A DNA stretch of 64,000 bases, taken from the NCBI RefSeq assembly GCF_030445035.2, contig NC_080698.1, forward strand, positions 5,711,501-5,775,500, written 5' to 3'. Each line of letters opens with the position of its first letter. Position 1 is the stretch's first letter. The stretch comes from Dasypus novemcinctus (taxonomy: Eukaryota; Chordata; Mammalia; Cingulata; Dasypodidae). A program made the translations under genes and the position numbers. The notes under the pieces were generated by a model. That model did not search any database, was not told the origin of the DNA, and worked only from the letters and a program-made list of their open reading frames with translations. Shown piece after piece: positions 27,301 through 38,200 of the stretch.

Positions 27301-29002
27301 GCGCAGCTCTCCGCGACGTGTGGCGCCTCCCGGGCACGATCCAGCGTGTGGCCCCCAGGGCCGCCTTTGGACGGGTGGGGAGCAGGGGCCCCGCAGCCAG
27401 CGCACCTCGCTCTGGAGCCGGGCTGGCCCTGTCCACATGCAGGGTGATGGCCTTGGTGCCACCTGGGGCCCCCACGGCATCAGCAGCTCACACTAAAGCT
27501 GACGTGGCCTAGAAAATACGCCTGCGCCCGGGAGGGGAGGGCCGCCTGCCTGTCCTGGGGTCGCCCCTCGCAAAGCGCCGGACAGAGCTGGCTTGGGGAA
27601 CAGACCCCTCTGGGAAATTCTCCCCAGGCCCCGCTGGGTCATCGGTTGTCACCAGAGGGGCTCTGATGGAGTCCCCACCCTCCCGTGGGACGCGGCTCCC
27701 TTCCCTTTCCCACGTTCACCAACGCCCCTTTCTCAGGGGCTGCGTCTCCAAGCTCTGACCTTGACCCCCGATTCGCTGGGCTCCAGGCCTAGGGGCCGGG
27801 TCCCACGCCCTCCACCCCGGAGCCGGAAGGGACCCCGGAGCAGGCCTTGCATGGCAGGCTGCCTTGGCGCTCCCGCCCTCCTCCCAGTCCGGTGCCACCC
27901 GATACCAGGGCGAGACCGCGGCTGGGGTCAGTGGAGCCGGTTCTTGGTCAGGCTGGGACACAGGGCCTTCTGGACTCTGTGAGCAGCGCAAGAGCCCCTC
28001 CCAGGCTTGGACCTTCCAGGGTGGTCACAGACACCTGGGGCTTCGCGTGGGGTGACCTAAGGTCCGGCCCATCCTGGGGTGTGGGGCGGGCAGGTGTCTG
28101 TTAGGCTGCCGGCCCTGCTCACCACCTTCCTTCCAGGAGACAAGACGGCGCCATCGTGGAAGAGCTGGCCTTCCTCCGGGGGCAGGTCCCTGGCCAGCTC
28201 TGCCTGTGTGGGGTGCCACCTTCTCCCCAGGAGGGAAGGGTATATTAAGTTCTCATGGGGGGGCGCAGTCTCCTGGGGCTCGACCTCGGTCCTCCCCCAC
28301 CTCCCTGTGGACGGGGGGGTGACCACAAGGCAGGGCAGTTCCAAGCTGACTCAGTGAAGATTCCAGTGTCTACGCATGGGCGCTGATTTTTGGCACCACT
28401 GACACAACTCAGGGCTGCTTCCGACCGGGTGTCTCCCGCACGGGTGCGCATCTGGCCTAGGGTCAGGGGTCCTCCTTCAAACCCAGCCCCACCCCCTGAC
28501 GGGAGCCGAGTGGCCGTGTCTTTCCGTGGCTTTGGGCTGCGGGGAGGGGCCCTTTCCGGGGAGCAGCGGGGACCCCTGCAGCCTCTCCAGGTGGTCTCTC
28601 CCGATGTCAAGGTCCAAAACCAGGTCCCTGAGGCCAGCCCCCCGGCCTTCCGTCGTGGCACCACAGCCTTGGTTTTCAAAAGCCAGGGAGGCAGGCACCC
28701 CAAGGAAGGTCAGGGCCGAGTTCTTTTCGGCCCCCGAGCTGCCCCTTTGCTGGGCGGAGGCCGCGAAGGCCGCCTGTCTCGGAGGCTGGTTCCTGGCCCC
28801 GAGGGTCAGACTCTTCTTAGGGGAGCTCGGAGGAAGTCCCTCAGCTTCCCCAGCCGTGTCAGGCCACCCGGCGCCCCAGCGCTGGCCCAGCGTGGAGATC
28901 TCGAGGGAGAGGGGAGCGCGTCCGACCCGGGAGCCCCGGGGGCCACAGCCGCAGCACCGAGGGTGACGGGGACTCTGCCCGGCGCGCGCCCGCCGGCGGC
29001 CT
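24370..29002 (-). other. GC-rich spacer; possible 3'UTR of the long ZDHHC3 form
   Basis: About 4.6 kb of GC-rich sequence with many open frames but no recognised domain. It lies directly downstream of the stop codon of the distal ZDHHC3 terminal exon, so an unknown part should be its 3'UTR. I saw no AATAAA or ATTAAA on the minus strand in this stretch; a variant AGTAAA lies at 26,901-26,906. TGM4 would be expected between here and TMEM42 by comparison with human, but no exon is recognised. Confidence 0.5.
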
Positions 29003-29263
29003 CTACTCGTCTATCACCTCCACGGAGTCCTCCTCCTCCTTCTCCTCCTCCAGCTGCTCCTCCGTCCTCTCGGTGTTGTCGATGTCCGACAGCGATGCCG
29101 CGCGCCGCACCAAGTCCTTGTCACCGGGGACCTCGGGCTGACACGGCCGGGAGAAGGGGTTGAGCCAGTTGAGGGACAGGCTCCCGCCAAAGGTGTCCTC
29201 GACAGCCTTCCAGCTGCCCGCCCGCTGCCGGGGCTGATTCTTCCGTTTGAGGCGCTCAATGGT
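29003..29263 (-). CDS. ZDHHC3: ZDHHC3 terminal coding exon B (long form)
   Basis: The acceptor CTGCAG precedes ACCATTGAG in the same phase as exon A. It encodes 86 residues, [14 protein letters not shown]... then [14 protein letters not shown]..., and an acidic tail [19 protein letters not shown] before TAG at 29,005-29,003. The protein would be 333 residues; I recall a 327-residue human form with a similar tail. It lies 8.4 kb beyond exon A, so skipping A with its poly(A) site is required to use it. The first 37 residues align without gaps to exon A. Confidence 0.9.
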   Translation of the reverse strand, partial: TIERLKRKNQPRQRAGSWKAVEDTFGGSLSLNWLNPFSRPCQPEVPGDKDLVRRAASLSDIDNTERTEEQLEEEKEEEDSVEVIDE

Positions 29264-32200
29264 CTGCAGGGACAATGGGGACAGAGGGTCAGCGCAGCAC
29301 GGGCTGTGCACCCCCACCCCCCAGCCCCGGGCCGGCAGAGCCGGGAGGCCTGGAACAGGCGGGCCCGGGGGGGCCCTCAGAGGGCCGGTGGGGGCGTGGG
29401 GGTGGCGCGGAGAACAGCAAGCAGGGCCTTCGCATGGAACTGGCTTGTGCCCCCCGCCCGCCCCAGCCCTCCCTCTCTCTCCTTCTGGGCACAGGCAGGC
29501 CGTCAGTGGTATCACAGGCTACCCATCCACGGAGACCCTCCAAATGTCCTGGGCCATCCCCGCGGGTAGGCGCAGCAAACTTAGCATGAGGAAGGATGAC
29601 GGGGAGAGGGGGTGCGCAGGAAACAAACAGCATGCAGGCGGGGGGCGGGTGTGTGCGGCCAGCCAACGTGCAGCGGGCGGCGCAGGGGGGCGGCGCAGGG
29701 GGCGGCGCAGGCCTGGCCATGCACTGGATGCACCTGGGCCTCTCCTGAGCGGCCCACTCACCTGCCTCTGGGTGCTGGCCGCGACTCACCCGCCAGGCCA
29801 CAGAAAGAGGGTGAGGGGGCAGGAAAAAGCTCAGAGGAGTTGAAGGCACAGCGAGGCCAGCTCTCCAGGCCCACCACACCCTCCAGGGAGGCGTCCGACT
29901 CCCCAGGGGGCCCCACCTTCTCCATCGCTTCCGGAAGTCAAGGGGATTTGCTGTTGGGTCTGCCAGGCTCATGTGAACCCACCTTGGAAAGACCCCTGGG
30001 TCCCTGGTTCTGGGGAGCCTCTTCTTTTCCACACAAGATCCTTATGTAACTGGTATAATCCTTTTTGGTAGGCAGAAAGGGAAACTGAGGCACATATACA
30101 GAGATCTGACTGTTCCCTGGGCCATTCTCCAGCACTCTTTCTTCCCATATGCATCTCAGAGGTTTAAGAGTCTTGGCTTTAAAAAATTATAGGTTAAAGG
30201 TGCTTATTGATCACAAAAGGAAGAACAGTATCTTTACAGGGGTGAGACCTCGCACATACCACCTCAGCCGAGTGATCAAATCAACACCACCCACGACAAG
30301 ACGTGGCGATGCCACATGCCCTCGGCCGTGCACCTCAGCGATGTTCTGCCAACGCCCTCGGTCTAATCCCGAGAGCGCGTGAGGCAGGCCATCCCGCAGC
30401 CCTCCTCCTCAGGGGCGCCTTGCATGTACCCCTCAACCGAGGGGTCAGGCCACCTCCGCCGCATCGCCGCTCCCTCCCACGCTTCCCAGCCGTTTCTTAC
30501 CAAAAGCACGGCCTCAGCCTAATCACAGGAGCATCATGCACCCCACCTTGAAGGACACGCGACAGAATGCCTGGCCTTTACTCTTCCAAAGGGTCAAGGC
30601 CTGACAAAAATGTTTCGGAACTGGACAGAGGAGGTGGTTGCATCAATGTACCAAATGCCACTAAACCACACACTTTAAAATGGGTGTTTTTATGAAATGT
30701 GAATTTCACCTCAGAAAGGACAAGGGTCAAGGCCATGAAAGTCAAAGACTGAAGCTGGATTGGAAGAGACTAAGGAGACATGATGCCACTGATGCGATGT
30801 GGGCTCCTGGAACAGAAAGGACATTAGTGGGACAAGTGGAGAAAATCGAATAAGAAATGCGGATTAGTTAATGGTATTGCAGCAATATTAATTTCTCGTT
30901 TTTGTTTTTGTTTTTGGTATTTGTTCATGGTTATGTAAGATGTTCACATTTGGCACAGCTAGATTCAAGAGTGTTTGGAAAACATTTTGCATTATTTTTG
31001 CAACATTGTTCTAAATCCAAAATTATTTCACAATAAAAAGTTAAAAAAATAAAAAATAATCTTAGATACAGATTTATGCAATACAAACATGAATACATGG
31101 GAAGCGGATGTGGCTCAACTGATAGAGCATCCACCTACCACATGGGAGGTTCAGGGTTCAAACCCCGGGCCTCCTTGACCCGTGTGGAGCTGGCCCATGC
31201 ACAGTGCTGATGCACACAAGGAGTGCCCTGCCACGCAGGGGTGTCCCCTGCATAGGGGAGCCCCAAACACAAGCTATGCGCCCCACAAGGAGAGCCGCCC
31301 CATGTAAAAAAAAAGTGCAGCCTGCCCAGGAGTGACGCCGCACACACGGAGAGCTGACGCAGTAAGATGATGCAACAAAAAGAGACACAGATTCCTGGTG
31401 CTGCTGAGAATGCAAGCGGACACAAAACACACAGTGAATGGATACAAGAGAGCAGACAACAGTGGCGGGGGGCGGGGGGAAGAGGGGTGAAGGGGAAGAG
31501 AAATAAAATAAGTCTTAAAAAAAATTGTATCCTAAAATTAAAAACAAAACAAAACCAAAAAACATGAATACAGAATTAAAATAATGAAAAGCTGGAAAAT
31601 ACCAACATGTCCAATAATTGATGGCTAAGTAAATTGTTATGTAAAACAGAACACTATGCAGATATTGAAAATAGAGTTTACAGAGATTTTATCTGATTTT
31701 GGAAGATCCTGTCTGTACCCATGACATTATCATGGCACTCTTACCTTTGGAGTGGGATTTTAGGTGATTTGTATTTTTTTTTTTATGATTTCTTTTTCCC
31801 ACCCCCTTGTTGTTTACACTTGCTGTGTCTCTATGTTTTTCTTGTTTCTTTAGGAGGCACTGGGAACTGAACCCAGATTCCCAATATGGGAGGCAGGCAC
31901 CTAATCACTTGAGCCACCTCTGTTCCCTGCTTTATCGTGTCTGTCATTTTATTTTTCTTCTTGTGTCTCTTGCTGTGTCAGCTTGCTGCGCCTGCCCATA
32001 GCATCAGCTTGCTGTCTTGTTTTTCTTCAGGAGGCCCTGGGAACCTCCACTCCCTGCTTTGTTGTGTTTTTCATGTTTTTCTTCTTTTGTCTCTTGTGTA
32101 ATTTGTATTTACTTCTGCAGACTTTGCACACATTCCAAGTTTTCTTGAGCAGTTCCTACTTTTATAATAATGAAAAAAAAAAAGCTGTTTTGAAAACGGC

Positions 32201-35200
32201 CCTTGTCAACACAGGTCTCGGGAAACCTCATGTGGGTCATCTTGAGGATGCCGTGTGGGCCCCAACTGGCCCCTTGCCAGGCTGCCCTTTTCAGGAGGTG
32301 CAGCAAAGGCCCACGGAGGTGACTTGCTCTGGGGATCCCACGCCCTCTTCTGGGTTGGTGGTACCACCCTGTTGAGAGGTGCAGGGAGCCAGGACATTGC
32401 CAGGTGGCAGACGCAACGCCCCAGTGCCCCAGGACGAAGGCTCCCGCACAAGCTCAGGCTGTCCCGTGCCCCACCTCACCGGAAAGCCAGGTCCCGTGCA
32501 GGCCGGAGCACACCTGCCCTTCTGGTACTTGGCCAGACAACAGAGTCCCTACTGCAGGGGTTGCATACCTTTTATTTAAAAATTTTTTTAAGAAGTTTAT
32601 TTTGTACTTTTAATAACTGAAAATATAAACAAAAACTAAAAAGAAAACAGCTGAATAAAAACATACATTTCCCAATTAAATGTACTGGATACCTATACAT
32701 TTTTTCCTGAATCGCACAATATGTTTATATTTGGTTCATGGTAATGCAATCACATAGCATTTGTCCTTTTGTGTCCGGCTTTCTTCGTTTACCATAATGT
32801 CCTCAGGTTCATCCATGTTGTCATATGCTTTACGACTTCATTTCTTCTTACAGCTGCATAATATTCCATCGTGTGACTAGACCACAGCTTATCCATTTGT
32901 CTGTTGATGGACACCTGGGTTGTTTCCAGCTTTTGGAATCGTGAACACTGCTGCTATGAACATCAGCACGCAGTGTCTGCTCGTGTCCCTGCTCTCAGTT
33001 CTTCTGGGTATATACCCAGAAGTGGGGTTGCATACCTTTTAATTGCAAACCCACAAGAGGAAATACTTCCCCCTGGCAACCCAGCACCCACACCCACGTT
33101 TCATGAGACAGTCCTTATCCTACAATGTGCAATGCATTTCCTTTCCTATTTCTTCAAGAAAGTGCAATAAAATAATCTCCCGAATCACGAACGGTTGTGA
33201 CCCATGAAAGCACAGCTGGACATACTGAAGCCAAACCATGTGTAGACATCACGCTTGTAGTGACATTCGTCACTCTAATCCTCGCACCCACCTCATCTTG
33301 TGATGGAGATGAACATTCCAAAATTCCACAGTTAGAAAACTGAGGCCCAGGGAAGCTCGGGCCCAAGGTCGTACAGGTGGTAAGGGGCTGAGCAGGGATT
33401 CGAACACAGACCGAGGCCGGGGCGGCCACCAGCACCCGGGCGGCCTCCGTTGCAGGAGCTCCGGGCATGCTTTATGTCCTTGTTAGAGCATGTGCCTCCC
33501 CCAGGGCTTTCTGGCAAGCACCGCTGTGCTCTTGGTTCCTCCGTGGACCGGCGTCGTCAGCTCGTGTGTGGACAGAGGGCTCCCGGGGCCACTTGGCTTT
33601 CTAGGGCAGTTACGCTGCGCGAGCCAGAGACTACTTTTCCTTGGGAGAAAGGCTGGAGGAATGAAGGCTTTAGGTATGGAGGGTAGACTGGTGAGTGGCT
33701 TGACTAAGTTCATTCTCTTCTAGAAGGCGACTGTTAGGCCTGACATGTTTGGGCTCCTAAAATGCCACTGGCTCCAGATGGCTCAACGGCCGCCAGCCCC
33801 TCCTGGAGGCCCCAGCTCTGCCCCCCCTCTCCCTCTGGGTGGGTTCTTCACCCAGTGAGCACAAGATCCAGAGACTGGTCAGACTGGCGCGATGCACGAG
33901 GGGGCTCGGGCGGGCGAACAACTGGGCTCCCTTCAAACGGACCGTGGTCACCTGCTCAGCGTTCGTCCACTGGAAGGCCGAGGGTGACGAGGGGAGGAGC
34001 TCAGCGGTCTCTCCTGGCAGGAGCACCTGTGGCCTCCCGGCCAGCACCACTCCGAGCCCAGCAGTACAGGACCCACCGGGGCGACGCCTGTGAGCCCCAA
34101 GATTCTCAAACCCGAGTGTCCGTCAGAACTGCCTGGAGGGCTGCTCAAACTGCCTGCTGCGCCCCACTCCCGGGTGGACTTGGCAGGTCGGGGGGAGGCT
34201 GGAGAATGTGCTTTTCTAACAAGCTCCCAGGTGGTGCCGGTGCTTCTGGAAGCTTCCTTTGAGACCCTTCCACCCACCTGCAGCGCAGGCCCTGCGGGGT
34301 TCCAGCAGTCCTCCTCTCTCCACGTTTCTCCGCCGTTTAAGGATCCCTCCTGGGTCGAGGCCCCGCTCTTCTGCTGGGGGGCCGCCCTTTACGCTGACGC
34401 AGTCCAGGTTTTGAAACGAGAAACCGAGGGTCCACTAACGTGGGCTTTTAAAGGGAGGGATTTCCATGTGGTGCTAACCTCACAAGGGTGGCTAGTAAGT
34501 GTCCGGGAACTTGCCTCACCTGACAATTTTTGGCAACAAGGTGGTGAATTTTAACTGAGTGGCCCAGCCAGAATGGGCAGAAGCTGGTAAGACAAGGCGC
34601 CTCGCTCTGGGCTCCCGCAAGGAGGAAGGGTCGCAGTGGTGAGACGGTCTACCCACGGGCACACGCGCACACGCGTTTACACCCGGATCCACCGTGTGTG
34701 CACCTCGGCACCAAGCCCGTGCAAACAGGCGGTGACTTGTCTGACCTGAGCCTCCTGCAGGTCCAGCCTGGGTGCCGTGAGCACAGACCTCAGCTGACGG
34801 GTGGAAAGGAAGCCGGGGGCCGCGTGAGGCCTCTCTGTCGCTCCACTGCCCCAAAGTCCACCTTCGGAAAGGCGGCTCCTATTGGCTCCTTTGCCCGTGA
34901 GGCCATCATCCACAGCTGGCAGGACTCTTATGCCGAAGAGAAGCTGGCGCTGCGCTGCAGCAGGGACGTCCGGTCACGATACGGAGGCAGTGAGGAGAGC
35001 GCAGGGAGGCCGTCTCTTCCCGGGTGCTCGTGGGCCAGAGTCAAGCACGCACGGGGCCGCGACAGCCCGCTCCTCGGCCACTGTGCCCGGTCTCCACCTG
35101 GTGGAGGAGGAAAGGCGCTGGGGGCCTTGGGACATCCCGCCTCCTGTGAGTGCAGCATTCGGGGTGGCTGCGAGCTGGGAAGTCATTCCTTCTGCGAAGG

Positions 35201-38200
35201 GCTGGTACAAACCCAGAGGTAAAATCACCCGGGATGGCTGCGGGAGCCTCTCTCTCTGGGAAAGACACGCACAGCGTGCTCAGGTTGAAGGGTGACTCGG
35301 CTTAAGGCTCGTACAGCCTGAGCCCTCTGTGCTGCGTTCCTGAGACTGCACGAGGAAGGGGCCGGCCGGGGCTCCTCTCAGGGCGCCTGGGAAGACGGAC
35401 TATTTCAAGGGCATCCAAACACTCAGAGAACCATTTCCCAAGCCCAGTGTCTCTTCCTCAGCAGCAGGTGAGGGCTGCAGCACGGCCTGTGCGAGCGCGA
35501 ACCTGGAGGCCGGGGAGCAGGGCCAGAATCTCCTAAATTCCAGAGCCCTTTCAACACAACCACACTTCTCTGATACACCGAAGTCAACTCTGAATTTTTT
35601 GGAAGCATGTGGAGAACAAATGCTACAAACATGTGGATCTAAAAACTGGATCTAAAAATAGCACTTTAAAACCATTTAGACTCTCTGGTTTGGAGCATAA
35701 ATAACACAGCAGAGGTGAGGACGAGTTAATTCATGCAGAAAAGGCTGCAGAGCTCTCGGTTAAACCTCTGAGGGGACACCCTTCTCGGCTCTCATCTGCA
35801 AGGCCGGGGAACTGCGCTTCCCTCCGGCTGCCGCCGCCCCCTCCCCACCCTGCGGCAGTGGACTCCGCAGGCTTCAGATGAGAGCCCACCAACACGAGGG
35901 ATGCAGAAGATCCAAGAGGGCACGCAGGGCCTTGTCCAAAGAGGAGCCATAATGGTCCTGGAAACCGGCAAAAGCCTCGTTCGAGAGAGGAAGCAGACAC
36001 CCACGAAGAACGAAACACGCCTGGACAGAACCCTCCCGCCGACCGTGGGCCAGCTGCTCTCCCTCCAGGGAGACCACCAGAGAGGGCAGAGCTAAGGCAG
36101 GACAGGTTTCAGAAAAATTTTATTGCATTTTGTTTCCACGTGGAAGCACGGACAGACTTGAAACGATGCAGCATGTTCCACTCACTTTTCTGAAAAATCA
36201 CATATGGCTAGATTAATTTTCTCCCTGCCCAGAACCGGACTTAATAAACCTTATCCCCCACCCCCACCCTTTTTAAAAGCTTTTTAAAAAGGAGGTTTGT
36301 GCCAAGTGCTTAACCTAACAAAAAAAACAACAAAAAAACCACCAAGGTGTGCGAGCTCACAGCCGGTTGGTGCTGGGTGCTCCTGCGAGGGGCCTGCCGC
36401 ACCCCACCAACTGCCTTCCTGCTCCTGCAGGCCCCTCTTCCTCTCTCAAGAGACTGGACACAACAAAACCCTTCCCAATGGAGACGCTATCAGGCCTCGG
36501 TGCCAGAGGCTCGGCCACGTCTGTTTGTGGCGTGGAGTGGCGCGGCCACGTGTCGACACTGGGGACAGGGCGGGCCCTGCACGGAGGCCAGCAGGCAGGC
36601 AAGCGGCCAGCCCAATGACAGCCTCCGGGCTGAAACATGGCAAGACGTGGGAATGTGCACATGTATGGGTCTAAAACATCTGAAAGTGAACCCACTGTAG
36701 AGATTTCTAAAATAGAGCTGGCGGCTCTGGGGTCCCCGACGCCCACTGCACATGGCATTAACTGGCCACCTGGTGCCTGGCTGGAGAAGGGTGGTGGGTG
36801 GGGTGAGAAGGAGGAGCAGCAAAGAAAAGTGGAGATCGCTTGGACCTGCGTACTTTGTTTTCCCTGCTTTTGATTGTGTAAGGCATTTTGAACTGGAAAA
36901 ATTTCTTTCCTCCACACTCTTCCAAATAATCAGAGGGAATATATTTGCTGATTCAGAATACAAATAAGATCCCTTTCAGCCCTGCCCCGACCCCAAGTTC
37001 GCACCACACGTCCCAACCCATCAGGTACAAGGCAGGCAATTGACGTCATGAATGACGAGGCAAACCAGTCCAGCTGGGGGATGAGGCCGCAGTGTCCAGG
37101 GCCCCTGGGGCAGCTCCAGCCCTGGTCCTGCCCCTCTGTGCTCAGGGGGAAGGGTCCATCTTCAGTGAGGTTTCAAGTCCCATCCAGGAGCCTGCCCCTC
37201 CCTGCTGGGCCGCGGAGCCACGGCCCTCCGGCTCTCCTAGTGTCCACAACTGGACGTCTGGGACCAGTTTGTCCACGCGCCAGCGTCACGTCTCAGTCAG
37301 CAGAAGCGGGCGCCCAACACAGCCCCTGTCCACAAGTCACGCCAGACAGACAGCAGGACGGAAACCAGAGGTGAGAGTGGTGATATGAAAAGGAAAAGAA
37401 GAGCAGCTTCCGTCACCAAAAAATAGAAAGGATGATCTGTTAAAAATAAAACATGGGGCTTTTTTTTTTCTCTGCAATGTTCAGCCATTTTGCTTGAGAT
37501 ATTAAAAAAAACTGAGAGTAGTTGCTTTGCTTTCTCGGTTTAGACATTCATGAGCACGGCTCGGCCGGCGGTGCTGGGCTGCGGTCTGTGCTGGGGGGCA
37601 GTGGTGCCCGGGTCCCTCAGACCACGTACTGGTAGGGGTCTGCCTTCCCTTGGTCTGGCGTGGCAAAGGGGCTGGCCCAGCCTAGAGAAAACGGGTGGCC
37701 AAAAACGGCTTTCATGTTCATCCACTTTGTTTTTTTAGCCCATCTTCTCTCTTCCTTTTTCAATTGTTCTATTCCCTGAAAACAAGAACAGTCACACTTT
37801 GAGTCAAGCACTTTATTGCTGTGGTTTTTTGGGGCGGGATGTCCATTAGCTTGAGGTGAATGGAGTCATGCTTCCTTTTTAAGGTGATCTTTAAAGCTAT
37901 CTAGGTAATCATTTTTTTTTCTTGTTCTCTCTTTTTAATGAAAAGCTATTTTAAAAGTAGAATAGTTTGTTTTTGGCAGGCACACACATTTATGAGTCCC
38001 CTCAAGAAGGGAATGAGAAGCAAGCGCCACAGGCCCCTACGCCACCAGCGCCAAGCCTGCGCCTTCTGCTCAGCTAAGGAGGCCGGGTACCAGGCGCCCT
38101 CACCTGCGGTCTGGAGGGGCGGCTGGCCTCGTGCGGGGCCATGGATGCGGGGCCGTGAAGGCTCGGGTGAAAGAAGATGCCCAGAGCCGGCAGGGGGCCG

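Larger units (their letters stand above)
29264..37616 (-). other. ZDHHC3: ZDHHC3 last intron of the long form (includes short-form 3'UTR)
   Basis: Between the terminal exons lie the L1, SINE, MIR and MER5-like repeats listed separately, plus unique GC-rich sequence (29,300-30,150 and 33,430-36,100). No other exon is recognised. Confidence 0.6.

Noticed and set aside
31098-31180. tRNA-like sequence that could be called a tRNA gene
   Set aside because: It has A/B-box-like segments but no full cloverleaf, and continues into a SINE body and A tail with target duplications.
35731-36077. Minus-strand frames reading [14 protein letters not shown] and nearby
   Set aside because: Considered as a possible small exon, but it lies just past the ZDHHC3 short-form poly(A) signal, is interrupted by stops, and matches no family I know.
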